DNA from: Punica granatum
Taxonomy: Eukaryota; Streptophyta; Magnoliopsida; Myrtales; Lythraceae
Assembly (NCBI RefSeq): GCF_007655135.1
Contig: NC_045130.1
Coordinates: 15,748,001 to 15,812,000, forward strand
Reading direction: 5' to 3'
Length of the DNA stretch: 64,000 nt
Made by a program: the position numbers and the translations under genes. This document shows, piece by piece, positions 1 to 11,424 of this stretch (the first letter of the stretch is position 1; every line of letters begins with the position of its first letter). The notes beneath the pieces are model-generated. The model was not told where the DNA came from. It saw only the letters and a program-made list of their open reading frames with translations, and did not search any database.

Positions 1-1174
1 ATCAGACTTTGGAAAGGGCATTTTATTTTTCCACAAAAGTTTCTGCACATCTTTGTTCAATGCATTCATCTCGGAACTCTTCTTGCGAGAACCAGGAGTA
101 TTAGCACCAAGGAGACCCTCACGGTGGGTGCCAGAGAACCTGCAGGCCAAACCATAAGGGCAGGGCTCTTCAGATCCCAGGAAAGGGCACTCTCCCTCCA
201 AATCAGCAGGTTTCTACAATCGAAAAACACCAACCCATAAGAAAAGATGAATCAAACAGCATGAACAATAACGAGGGACAATGTCAATACAATCAAACTA
301 CTAGAATCATAACTGAGGCCCATACCTGAGTCTTGAATGCTTCCAGGTCATGGCCAAACCGACACTTATCCTTGTAGGGGCATGAAGCCACATCCCCAGT
401 TTTTGCAATCTCGGGACAGAGATTCAGAGCAGATTTCTTTTCCTGTTATGATGGAACAATTTCCTTGTAGTCAGAAACAAATTGGTTGACCAGTTGAATT
501 ACGGCAAAGACTAACTATGAGCTCCTCATTCTCATGACTCATCACCCTCAAGTTAGCTAGTTTCCTTTTTCTCATCAGTTGCTATTGGGGGGTCGTTTAT
601 CTATCTAAAAATTTGAACTTGGACATTCGCGAAATTCGGTGTCCCTATTTTCCAACGGAAATCCAACAAATATTGTTATTCAATAAACAAAGTTGGCTTT
701 CAAACTCAAGTGAAGATGCAAATTTCTCTCCACAACCAGAAGCTAAAAAACCAATGCCAGCAACACATGCAACCTCAAATGAACCAATCAAAATCAGTGG
801 AAGCCAGCACTTTTCACCATTAATAATTAACACCACAAAGATTATACTGTGGGAGAGAAAGTGACCTGTCGGCGTTCGCGTTTGAGCTGCCGCTTAGATT
901 TCTTCTCCCTGGCCAGACCAGCCTGGGCCGCATCAGCCTTCTTATTCTCATGGGCGGTGTCGTTCTGTGTCCTGGACGGCGGCGGCCGGAGGAATTCCCT
1001 CTTCACGGGAGCAATGGCCTTAGCAACGAGCTCCTCAGGGGTCAGGTGGGGAACTCCGTTCGGACTCGGCGCGGCCTGGTCGTCCATGGCGGTCGGAGCA
1101 GGGCCTTCGCCGACTGCTGCCGTGGACTCGGCCATGGGAGCGAGTTGAGGAGCCAACTCAGTGGCGGTTTCCAT
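1..1174 (-). CDS. DUS3: tRNA-dihydrouridine(47) synthase [NAD(P)+]-like, CCCH zinc-finger N-terminus (partial, 3' end outside window)
   Basis: Dus3 enzymes reduce uridine 47 in the variable loop of tRNAs to dihydrouridine with an FMN domain and NAD(P)H. Only the N-terminal part is present. The exons read are 866-1174 (103 aa, ATG at 1174), 326-442 (39 aa) and 1-213 (continuing past the edge), all joined in phase 0 at GT-AG sites. Exon 1 is low in complexity and ends in a basic run (KKSKRQLKRERRQ). Exon 2 has a CCCH finger (CPEIAKTGDVASCPYKDKC followed by RFGH). Exon 3 has the second finger (CPFLGSEEPCPYGLAC followed by RFSGTH). Paired fingers before the DUS fold are typical of eukaryotic Dus3. 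The catalytic domain lies beyond base 1, so activity cannot be judged. Confidence in the family is high from the finger spacing and surrounding sequence. Confidence 0.88.
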
Positions 1175-2054
1175 TACAGTGTGACTGTGCTCTCTCTCAT
1201 CAGTCGCCTATGAGGTAGCGGGTGGTGAGGTGGAGGGCCAACGTCTAGGGTTTTCAGATTAACCGATGCTGCGAGAAAACGACGCCGTATCAGTTCAAAT
1301 TATCTCCGCTTTTTGACTATATTGCTCGCTTGCAAGAAGCAAACTCGAGAATTTAGTTAACGATCAAAGTATTACACTAAAAACTTTGGTGTTTAGATCT
1401 TGATCCATCTTTAGTGGTAATGCATCCAATAACTGCTCGGTCACGCCGCGACCTTCGACTTCAAATTTTAGGTACATTAACGGGTCACAGAAAGTTCAAG
1501 CAATTAATTTATACATTACCCTCCTACCTTTTCGAATACATTACCCTCGTCATCGTCATCGGAGTTCAGTCTCAACTGTTAAGAGTTATGATTTCAATTT
1601 GGACTGTCAACAATACGCATCATGATCCCAATCCGTTGTCTCTATTGCACCCTAAAACCAATCACAAACACTAGGGTAGATCCACATGGACCTAACACGT
1701 TAACACGATCGAATTGATAAGGAGTATAATTGAATGATCATTGTCCTTTGGCCAATTTGCAAGGAGGTAGGTAGGACACGGTTCCACTTATCATCGTTCC
1801 ACAGACACGGTTCCCCTTATCAAGATGGGGAACATAGTCAGTTAAGCTTAAGTCGTAAGAAAACATATAAATATATGCAATATATATGTATAATCGAAGA
1901 CTGTTTACATCACGGCATAAATGTCTACCCAGAAAGTAAACCATATAGACTCTATAGTTATATGAATTATTTAGGTGCTCAAGGAAATCTTCTATGTGAC
2001 TTGCTCGTAATCATATGACGAGATTTCATAATCGCCAAAGTTCATACTAAAGAC
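1175..2054. other. intergenic region between the DUS3-like promoter and the bZIP 3' end
   Basis: About 880 bp without a supportable gene. The part next to 1175 is GC-richer and is the likely promoter and leader of the minus-strand DUS3 gene. The rest is AT-rich, and its short open frames have no recognisable domains. The bZIP transcript, also on the minus strand, should end around 2050-2210. Confidence 0.5.
1246..1253 (-). promoter_or_regulatory. telo-box in the leader/promoter of the DUS3-like gene
   Basis: The octamer AAACCCTA reads on the minus strand about 70 bp upstream of the DUS3 start codon. In plants this box is common in promoters of translation and ribosome-biogenesis genes, which fits a tRNA-modifying enzyme. 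It is a single short match, so function is inferred. Confidence 0.4.
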
Positions 2055-2214
2055 GTGCACTTTGCAATTCTTAGGACCCTCCCCCCTCCCAAGAGAGATG
2101 GAAGCGGACAGGGACAAAAACTAATGAATGAATGCGGGGAAACTGAAAGAAAGGGAGCTGAGCTACAACCCACAAGAAACCCGAGGTCGTCCAAATCATC
2201 TTCCTGCCCAAGAC

Positions 2215-3287
2215 TTATTGGTTCGATTCTGGCTTCGAGTTCATGTTGCCATTTTCCTGCTGCTGAGGAGGCTGCTGCTGCTGAGAACAAGGCTGATGCT
2301 CCTGAGGCTGGTTGAGCTGGTGAATGTTCACATGAGAAGAGTGCTGCTGTTGCTGTTGATGCAGAGAATACATGTGAGCATTCCCAGTGAGCTGCTGTGA
2401 GACCATCACCTTTGACGAAGGGTTCGAGTCCCCATTCAAACCAGCTGTGGCGAGTTTCAGGCGCTGGACCTCTGCTGTCAATGCCTCGTTGAGCGCTGTC
2501 ACATGGAGGGTATAATAGTTTAGCAACCTATTATTTATGCATCCTTCGTCTACTTTGTTAGACTTGAGACCATGTGTGCAAGCAGTTTATGACGTAAGAG
2601 CCGGTGGAATTAAATTCCTATGCAATCGCGTGCTGAGAATGAAACAGAAACGAAAAAGGCCATTGCCATCTGCAATTATGTCTGCCACTCGAATATGTTT
2701 TCAGTTGGTCTTTTGGAATAAAGATTGCTCCATAATCTACAGGCAGGAAAAAAAGTCCTCAAATTCTACAAGCTCCAGCAAAAAATTCAAATTCCAGATT
2801 AACTAGTGGAACAAGAAAGCCTCATTTACCTTATCACCCGACTTTTCCAATAAGTACCAATAATGATAATAAGAAAAGAGTTTCCACCATGTTGGCACAT
2901 AACATGTGCCAGCAGAACATTCCTGAGCCCTACTTCAAAGTTTTTTTCTTTTGGTTACATAACCAAGTTTCAAGCTTTAAGCATAGAACTACTCCAAGCA
3001 GCTCGCTAACATTACATGGAACTGAACAAGATTGCACGAGGAAAGAAAAAAAATAAGGCTCAAATTCTTACGGCATAGATTTTAAGAGGGATAATTGGAT
3101 AAAACAAATTAGACTAAACCTCAACTGGACAATTGACTATAATTTTCTAGTGAGTTAGTTGTCTCAATGAAAATATGCAACTGAAGCGAGCAACATAACA
3201 CTGAGCTGCATTTAAATAGTGAAGTAGGACACCAGCACCAAGTCATGAAAGGAAGGAAACTGAGACAATCCCACCAAAAGGAAGGAA

Positions 3288-3322
<35 letters not shown>

Positions 3323-5099
3323 GTGAGGGAGAAGAATAATCTGAAATATGTAGATAAAATGAAACAGCCACATAAAAAAATTTGATTTATACCATCACGG
3401 AGCTGTGCCTGCTGTTCCATTGCTTGAAGCCGGAACTTCAGCTCATTATTCTGATTAGTCAACCCAACAGAATCTCTCTGAAATATACATAAGAAAAAGA
3501 AAAGAAATTCAGTTGATTATCAATCACGATCAGTAGCCCAGGAGAAGTTCCAAAAGGTTAGCATGTTTAAGCCATCACCTGAAGAAGGGTAAGCTGAGCA
3601 GACAGTGTGGTAGCTTCAGTCTGAAGAGTTTGGACTTTGTGCTCCAACTCCGAAATGTAACGCATTTTCCTCTCTTTGGAACGAGCAGCTGACTGGCGAT
3701 TGGCCAATATCCTGGAGCAGACCAAGCAGCAAAATTTATTTGAGTAATGAACTGCATTCAGGGAAAGTACTTGAGGTGGAAGAAGGCAATACCTTTTAGC
3801 TCGTTTCGGGTCAGACATTGCTATTTCAGCAAGTTTGTCGCTAGCCATAATCTTCTTCATTTCAACCTCACTAAACTCACCATTCCCAAACTCCAAACTA
3901 AAGGCATTTGAATTTGCATCAATTGAGTTGCTGGGAGATAGCTGCCCAGGACGAACTCCTGGAGAAGGAGGCAATTTTGGTGACTCATCACTAAAATTCA
4001 GCTTTCCCATGAAGCTGTCCATGGAAACACTTCTGTAATGTCTGGTAGTTGGAGCAATATCGCCACCAGCACTTCTCTTAATCCCTTCCCTCTTCTCCGC
4101 CGAAGAACTGGTTCCAGTTTTGTGCATGCTATTGCTGCTCTCATTCACACTGCTTTCCGCTTCATTATCACTGCTTTCACCTCCATTTGTCTTTGTTCCA
4201 CTAGCCCGACTGTCTAAATCCTCATAAGTCTCATTACCAGTCTTCTCATCTGTCCCAGAAGAGTTCAGAGCCTCGATCCCGTCTAAATTCATGTATGCAG
4301 AGAACAAATCATCCACAACTTCCCCTTCCGACTTTCTCTCTCCCATTCCTTCCGTGTTCATCTCACCGCCTGTTCTGTCCCAGCTTGATTCCTTTTTGAC
4401 CAACTGAATTGGCTTAGCGGCACTCATATTGTCTCTACCTGACACCGATCGCTCGAGACCGCCTAGACCCCGAGACGGTATAAGAGGCGGTGAAGATTGC
4501 ATCAAGGAAGAAAGGAACGGGATATCACTGTTGGAACGCCTGTGCGCCTTCCGAGGTGGCAAGCTCTCACCAGCCTGAGAAGGGTTTCCCCTCGTGAAGG
4601 GAGAAGGTGGCAACAGAGAATGTGGGCTCGCATCTCGGTTAGCCATCAAGACATCCCCGGAAGAAACATGGTCCGACATCGCCGCCGAGCCAGGAGAGTC
4701 ACGAAATGGGGAGGGGCTGAGCGGAGGCAGGGAGTCGAAAGAAAAGACCGAGGGCTGCGACAGGGACCGCGAGTGTGTGGGGCCTGGGATCATGCTCGGC
4801 GGACCCACCTGCTGGTTTGAGGGGCGGGACACCGGGATCTGGGAGAAAGGCGAGATTGGCGGCATCTGGTTGGGGTGGGACGGCGGAATCCCGACTCTCT
4901 TGCTGCCATCCGCACTGAAACCGGGCGACAAATGCCGCATTTGAGCTCTAAATTGGGCGGGATTCAGCTGGGGGATATCGAGCTGGTGGTTAAACGGCAT
5001 GGGCTGCTTCGGGATCGAACCCGAATGCGAAGCCCCGAACGGAGACTGCAAGTGCAGACCCCTCATCATCTCACTGTTAACATCCTCAGTATCCCCCAT
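2215..5099 (-). CDS. group I bZIP transcription factor (bZIP29/bZIP30/RF2-like), 4 exons, 601 aa
   Basis: The coding exons are 3793-5099, 3579-3711, 3393-3477 and 2215-2495. All junctions are GT-AG and the phases add up to 602 codons including the stop. The first ~430 residues are disordered and rich in Ser and Pro, with SNSDIPF-type and RSVSMDSF blocks that in relatives are phosphorylation or 14-3-3 sites (inference from the family). The basic region around residues 430-455 contains NRQSAARSK. It has Lys where most plant bZIPs have Arg (N-x7-K), which defines group I. The zipper continues through [19 protein letters not shown] and the next two exons. The C-terminus is Gln/His-rich. Arabidopsis relatives act in cell wall, cell-cycle and developmental control and in osmotic responses. 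A second group I member cannot be excluded as the closest relative. The start at 5099 gives the usual MGDTED-like opening. Confidence 0.92.
3291..3320. repeat. 30 bp uninterrupted poly(G) tract in a bZIP intron
   Basis: Thirty consecutive G on the plus strand lie in the intron between the bZIP exons 3393-3477 and 2215-2495, just after a GGAA-rich stretch. The transcribed RNA would carry C30. The exact length is unreliable in most sequencing chemistries. Confidence 0.9.
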
Positions 5100-5109
5100 T
5101 CTCGCTCAT
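5086..5109 (-). promoter_or_regulatory. upstream ORF overlapping the bZIP start codon
   Basis: An ATG at 5109 opens a 7-codon frame (MSENGGY, stop) that runs across the main start at 5099 in another frame. Ribosomes starting here would terminate 11 nt inside the main coding region, so the arrangement would lower translation of the bZIP unless the first ATG is skipped. Whether it lies in the mRNA depends on the transcription start, which is not determined. Confidence 0.5.
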
Positions 5110-5470
5110 ACACACCACAATGCCTCACCGGAGAACACCAAATCCCAGACCAGCGGAGCTCCCCGGAAACTAAAAATTGAGAGCTAAGCTCAGCAAGTCA
5201 AACACACCCAGCGACACACACCAGTGAAACAGCAGTAAGAAACCGAACCCTCAAAAGGCGACTAAGGGAATCTCTACCACACGGAACGGACAATCGTCAA
5301 CTCAACGCGGAACTCATCAATCAAGCAAAGCAGCTGCTGCTTTTTCTCGAACTTACCTCGCGGGGTTGGCTAGTCGATCATTGCCGAGCAAGGCCACGCA
5401 AATGGCGGAAATGGCAAAGATGAGCGGGCGGTTTCTCTCTCCGGAAGTGGGGATGAAAGGGACGAATTCT
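5110..5470 (-). promoter_or_regulatory. probable 5' leader of the bZIP gene with a candidate leader intron
   Basis: On the minus strand a good donor (CGCGAG before GTAAG) sits at about 5356-5357. A plausible acceptor (GTAG before AGATTCC) sits near 5274. A short intron inside the 5' leader is therefore likely but not proven. The GA tracts next to it mark the probable promoter-proximal region. Confidence 0.35.
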
Positions 5471-5471
5471 G

Positions 5472-5561
5472 CTCTCTCTCTCTCTCTCTCTCTCTCCTCC
5501 TCTGTAAAGTTGACACGCTTTCTCTCTCTAGAAGAGCTCTCTCTCTCTCTCTCTCTCTCTC
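5472..5561. repeat. paired CT/GA microsatellites upstream of the bZIP gene
   Basis: Two CT tracts (about 5472-5496 and 5537-5561) read as GA repeats in the sense direction of the bZIP gene and lie 370-460 bp upstream of its ATG. GA tracts are the known target of BPC (GAGA-binding) proteins. Confidence 0.9.
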
Positions 5562-5798
5562 TAGAAAAATAGATAGACGATGGAACTAATTAAAAATATA
5601 TTTTTTTTAAAGAAAAATATAAATAAATTTAATAATTAATTTAATTTACACGGATATCATGACTCGCCTACGCGTGAATTAAATAAGAAAAATAAAATTT
5701 AAAAGATTTTCCCTTTTATGGCTTTCATTTGGGTGGAATTTGGATTTGGGGCGCATTTCAATTTCATTCCGACTTCATTTGGGCCTCAATCAATCAAT

Positions 5799-5801
<3 letters not shown>

Positions 5802-5840
<39 letters not shown>
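5802..5840. repeat. CT/GA microsatellite, distal bZIP upstream region
   Basis: About 39 bp of nearly pure CT dinucleotides, some 700 bp upstream of the bZIP start. It is the third such tract in this promoter region. Confidence 0.9.
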
Positions 5841-5842
<2 letters not shown>

Positions 5843-7512
5843 ATTCCTTCGTCTCCGCAGCATATTTAGCAAGTCATTAAATTTACCCAAATTACGCGCC
5901 AATCAACCTTTTTCTAAATCATTTTTGTTTTTATCATATATTTTCCTAACAAATTTGGACAAATTACTTTTTTCTATGGGACCGATGTGATGTGAGAAAA
6001 TTGTGTTTGATTTTTAAGTTAGAATAAGAAAAGACAAAAATGTAATTATTGAATATGTAAAAATATATATGTATGTATATATATAGATGTGATAATATAT
6101 AGATAATTTATTATTAAAAAATTAATTATAAAAATGATTAAAAAAAATTTAGTTATAAACTATTATTAAATGAGAAAAAAAAAAAGATAAAACAATAATA
6201 ATTGTAGTATTGAATTTTGAAAAGAATATTGTTGAATTTGGTATATAAAATTTTGATTAAAAAAACTGACAAAGCTGTATTGGCGATTGGTTTTGACTCT
6301 AGTCCGTAAGATAGAGACAAAATAGTTGGAAGAAATTATTATTAAAAAATTAATTGTAATATTGATTAAGAAAAAATATATAAGAGGTTTATTATAAAAC
6401 TGAAGAGAATGACATAAAAATGGAAAAATTGAGATAATTTAGTATTAAAAATTAATTATAATAATAGTTAAAAAACGTATATGAGAAAATTTATTATTAA
6501 ATTGAAGAAAAGATTAATAAAATGATGATTGTATTATTGAATTAAGAAAAAGATAAAAGAAAATGGAGTAGAGTTGGTCTAACCAAATAAAGATATTATT
6601 ATACTCTCTTTATTTAGAAAATTACTTTTTCTTTTTTCGCGATCTATGCCGAGCCACATACTAAATTGTGCATGGCCTTTTTTTTTGTGGGCCCTCAAGG
6701 GTTGAAAATTGGAGGTTAATATTCGATCATCATCCGTATGATCATTGTTTATTTCATACCATATAGTTGTTAATGCATTACCATATAAGTACGTTGTTGT
6801 TATCATAGTAATGGGGCTATTTATTTTGACTAATATCGTTAAATCACAAAACATATCGAGTTGAATTGTTATTTTTTTAATGTGTTAAGCATTAATTGTG
6901 TGACCAAATATCTATAAAGGAAGCTATAAACTAATCGTCTAACTCCCGCGTTTTGCTAGTTCTTTTTGGATTTTTATATTATACTGATATTATTGTATTT
7001 ATGAATTTTATTATAACAAAATATTTGAATAAATAATCTCATTGAAAATATCTAATATATAAATTTATTATGGAAATTTGGAAAAATTAATTATGAAAAT
7101 GTGAGAAAATTTAGGTATATATTAATGTATATGAGATACGAAAAGTCAATCATCAAGAAGCTAAGGATTACAAATGAAAGCTCATCATCAATTGAATGAA
7201 GAGCTCTCATAAGCTGCCGTAAGATGAGTTCAAATTACATAATATATAAATAGATAGATTCTTCCACAAAGAACTCCTTTAGATTAAAACAATCCTTTTT
7301 TAAAATAATATTTTGGTTTGATGGTTTTATTTACTTGGTTGCCATTTGTTCGCAAAATCGGCCTCCGACAATGCCGGTCACATTTTTGTTGTAGAATATA
7401 TGTACCGATACCTTGAACGCATCGCTTTCACTGTTTAATTTGCCCATTTATGGTAGCATTGCTTTAGACATGGGACAATATCTTCATTATCATTTTGAAG
7501 GTATTATAGTTT
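5841..7512. other. AT-rich intergenic DNA with decayed copies of one MITE-like motif
   Basis: No gene is seen. Between about 5990 and 6560 several blocks repeat a theme of the type 'attattgaat..gaaaaa..attattaaaaattaatta'. It resembles the interiors of the elements at 19681-19938 and 33849-34157, so this is probably stacked, decayed MITE debris. The remainder is plain AT-rich sequence. Confidence 0.45.
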
Positions 7513-8181
7513 GGGAAAATAGCATTTCTATTACGGAATTTTGGCAATTCTCACCTCACAGCACGCTTTTTGATATTTGTGCACTATAGGACAAATTATC
7601 ATTTACCTTTCAAATCTAGCACATTGTTTAAATTCCGTAAAACAAGACTAATGGCGGACTGAACTGGCCTTCAGGGTCGGCCTTCCCTATATACATGGAC
7701 ATGTCGTATGAATAAAATTAAAAAAAATAAACAATTGAAAAAAGTAAAAAGGGTAGAGAGAGATGAGAGGAAGGCTCCCCGCCGGCCGTCCCCCCTTAAG
7801 CGAGGTCGCCGAGGGCTCGATCTACCTAGGGGGACGGCCCCAAGAGAAACAGGGCCTTAGGTGAAGGGAGTAGCCTCTAGCAACGTCCCCTTGAGGGGGC
7901 GATCGATGGAGGAGAGCCCCTCCTTTGATCTACCCACTCTCTCTCTTTTCTCTTCTTCGTTTTTTATGTTTTATTTTACACATGGCATGTTCGCATGTGC
8001 AGGGAGGGCCCACCTTGAAGGCCAACTCTGCCCACCGTCAGTCTTTTTGATGGAATTTAAACGGTGGACTAGATTTGCATGGTGAATGGTAATTTGTACT
8101 GTACCGTGCCAATTTTAAAATTTGTGTTAGGATATGAAAATGTCCTAAATTCCATTCCGTGCTAAGGAGTGCTATTTTCCC
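7513..8181. mobile_element. fold-back/MITE element, 669 bp with ~200 bp terminal inverted repeats
   Basis: Sequence from GGGAAAATAGCA at 7513 inward is matched, as reverse complement, by sequence running inward from GCTATTTTCCC ending at 8181. The similarity covers about 200 bp per arm, including an ACAAATTA..ATTTACC block and a GGCCTTCA block. The flanks ttatagttt (7504-7512) and atgtagttt (8182-8190) agree at 7 of 9 bases, which suits a Mutator-like 9 bp target duplication. The centre (about 7770-7930) is GC-rich and contains a smaller hairpin (GGCCGTCCCCC / GGGGGACGGCC). There is no transposase, so the element is non-autonomous. Confidence 0.8.
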
Positions 8182-9347
8182 ATGTAGTTTTAAAAATGTC
8201 AAATCTCATGAGATATATATTTTGTGCGTATATCACCTAGTGTGTTCATGGTTTGACATTATAGTTCTACCTCGTAATATTACGGTTAGGAAGAACCAAT
8301 AAAATCCCTTAAAGTTATTTATCCAAAAAAAATCCCTTACAGTTAAAAACAATCATGACACTTAACTAATTAACATTCATTCTCTCGTGTATTGTAATCT
8401 CATTGGCACTGCGCTATAGGAGGTATGATCATTGGAAATCTCCTTGGTTTTTTGAACAGAGGTCCCTCGAAATTGGGTTCCTCTACAAAGTAAATTCTGA
8501 AAAATTTGTCAATAGTTTTTACTTACGAATATCCACTAGTTTTGAAATTTTAATCGAAAATATAAGCAAACTAAACTAGAAATGCTGTCCATAATTTTTA
8601 GGGTTTAGTCTACAATACATAGGGTTGAAAATATATGCATGATACATAAGTAAATTACCTGTATCCTTTCGTGTGAATTACTTGAACTCAAGTAATTTAT
8701 TAACTTTTTATATAATTTACTCGATTTATAAGTAAATTACTTGAAGTTTTTCAAATAAATACATATATGTATCTTTCTAATCTTTAGCCATAAAAATGTT
8801 CCTTATTATCGGTGATGCTATTGATATTTTGCCCAATTTATTGGGGAAAAAGAAAAGACATAGCTAAGACACGTCAACATATATTAAGCAAAATAACTCA
8901 CAAAACTTATTATTGTTGTTATTATTGTTATTATCATCATCATCATCATTATTATTATTATTATTATTTTCAGTTTTACTCGTTAGGCCTACCTATCAGG
9001 CTATCCTCGCTTGTTTTTCCAAAAACTACGGCTAATAAATGACATGCTAATTGCTTTGTATCCATCCAGGTAATAGAGAGCGAGAGAGAGAGAGAGAGAG
9101 AAATAAATTTAATATTTATATGGCAATTGAATGTTATTTTTCAATGACAGAAAATAATAAATGGATAAACATGCATTGAAGTTGCTGCCTTGATTGCTGC
9201 AGCATATCTCCAAGTCCAATTTTGATAATTAATCCCGTCCTCCAGGTATATATCTTCTTATACTAAACTAGACGACTGCGCCTACTGAAATAACGAAACC
9301 GAATTCCACTATTACGAACATGAGATATACAATATAACATAATTAGA
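8182..9347. other. AT-rich intergenic DNA with a GA microsatellite
   Basis: No gene is seen. A GA repeat lies at 9082-9101 and an ATT/ATC-rich trinucleotide stretch lies around 8911-8970. Confidence 0.5.
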
Positions 9348-9639
9348 ATAAGGGTCTTTATAACATGACATCAAGTCAACATAATATATTTGATACTTTC
9401 AGTTCAAATGTTTAGTACTTCAGTTAAAGTATCTAGTACTTTTAATAATCGTGATTAGTATAAATTTTTATTACTTCTACTTTTAATTTAAGTGTTTGGT
9501 ATTAGTTGAAATGTTTAATATTTTGTATAATCCATCACAAATAATAAAATTACTAAACACTTCAAATAAAGTACTAAATCTTTGAACTAAAGTATCAAGT
9601 GTGTCATCGTAATTCCACGTCATGTTAAAATTTCCTTAT
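9348..9639. mobile_element. MITE with ~80 bp inverted repeats
   Basis: The left end (ATAAGG, then TAACATGAC, then TTGATACTTT and TTTAGTACTT) is matched in inverted order by the right end (AAGTACTAAA, AAAGTATCAA, GTCATGTTA, CCTTAT). The internal part is AT-rich and holds repeated 'agtact' motifs. It is about 290 bp with no coding capacity. The ends are set by where the symmetry stops; no clear long target duplication is visible. Confidence 0.72.
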
Positions 9640-11424
9640 AATAATTGATAAGAGAACTCTGCTTAATATGTAGTATAACATATAAAATTTATATGTTTAT
9701 TAAGTAACTAATTGAACATTATATATAAATTTTAAATTGTGACATCAGTCGTACATAATAATACAATAGTAAATCAACAGTATCAACAAACTTATACGTA
9801 TTTCACAATGTTTCCTCAATCATATAACTACTCTATATGCATATTAGAAAATTACTTGGAATCAATACGAACTTCAATAATCACTTTACAGTTTACATTT
9901 ATCAAAATATACCAAACTCAAAAAAAAAATTATAAACAGAAAAGGAAAAGTTTAATACCTTCAATTAACAAAATCATGATAACAAATCACGGTCTCATCA
10001 TCTTAAAATTATGCAGAATATTACTACTACTACATCCTCTTTGTCTTATGTAGAAAAGCCGAAGCAATCTAATCGTAGGTCCCCATGGAAATTCAACGAG
10101 AAAATCTTTCTTTAATAGCCGTGAGAGCTACACGTCCACTATATATAAGATTTTCAGACGTCATTGGGTGTGGGACTTTTGAACTTTTGAGTGTTATAAA
10201 CTTTTGAACTTTCTCATGAGTTAAGACTTTTTAAAATTTTGTCAATTAGTAACCTTTCAAATTATGAGTCTTTTTTGGGTTACTGGGGAAGACTATGAAC
10301 CTAATACAATGAAATATAAATCATAATAGCTAATAAATAGGTTCAGATAGTCACACTTAATATCGAACCTGTAACATCTTCGACTTTTGTAAATTAAGAA
10401 GACTTTTGTGATTTCATCAATGATGTGGCATCATAATGTTGTGCTATTTATTGAAATATCATAGGTTAAGACTAGGCTCAATTAGAGCCTAGGCTCGTCC
10501 TACGTTGTATCATATGATGCTTCGTTCCAACTTTTATATATGTATACATTTTTTTGAATTCATGGCGAGAAAACTTTATCTCTTAATAGATTAACTAGAC
10601 TCGAACCGACTGGCTTTCGGATAAAATAGTACACCGGAAAAAAAAAATTCTTTGCATGGTCTGCACATATACATAGATACATCTTCTTTTTTTTTTAACT
10701 CTTCATACCAATAAAATATATATTTTTTGGGCGAAACAATAGAATAGATTTTACTCCACCTAATAAAAGCTTGAAAATATTAATAAGTAAAAAAAAATCA
10801 TTCGATATGTTGCAAATAAAAAGTAGCACGTAAGCGATTAATATGGTGTATTCCTAGTTGGAAGAATGAACCAAGACCACGGAAGACTTAAAAAACTTAG
10901 AAAAATGAGGATAATTTTCCTATGACCCTTATTCACCGATCAATTCCTATTAAGGCTTGGCCTAACTCAACCGAATTATTAATCTTTGTTCCAACAGCAA
11001 AGATGAATTAATAATAGGATTTTGTTAATATGAATCTGTATCATCATGACACAAATTTCCTCATCGTTGGAAGCTTGTGGGTCTTACGGCCCACTACTTC
11101 ATTCAATAGTGGGACACTTCATATCACGATAACATGTTATAATTTTTCTAAATAATAATAATAAAAATCCTGCTTACTGTTGAATGTAAGACACGATCAA
11201 TCATGTCATTGGGATCTTTTCATGAATTTGTGCACTAGAATAATGGGTATGTAAAATTACTTTAAAAAATTCAGAAAATTTTAAAATAGAAAAATTCTTT
11301 ACTCCTTTTTTTTAACCCTATCTTGGGAAAAAAACAAAGAAAAGGTAAAGTTAAGATACAATGAACCTGTTCCAAATTTTTTTATATAACGATATTTTAT
11401 CGACCAAATAAGTTCAATTATCAA
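9640..11424. other. AT-rich intergenic DNA
   Basis: Nothing gene-like is seen apart from a SINE-family tail at 10558-10645. The open frame at 9739-10053 has no domain, and its composition matches surrounding noncoding DNA. Confidence 0.5.
10558..10645 (+). mobile_element. 5'-truncated copy of a tRNA-derived SINE family
   Basis: The segment (gcgagaaaactttatctc, then taatagattaactagactcg, then ggctttcgg) matches the downstream half of the SINE-like elements at 22135-22300 and 43692-43870 in the same order. The tRNA-like head is missing here. Confidence 0.45.

Noticed and set aside
842..1213. Plus-strand frames at 849-1148 and 950-1213
   Set aside because: They are shadows of the GC-rich first exon of the DUS3-like gene on the minus strand.
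4497..5187. Plus-strand frames over the bZIP first exon
   Set aside because: They lie opposite the 1.3 kb coding exon and carry no domain; composition effect.
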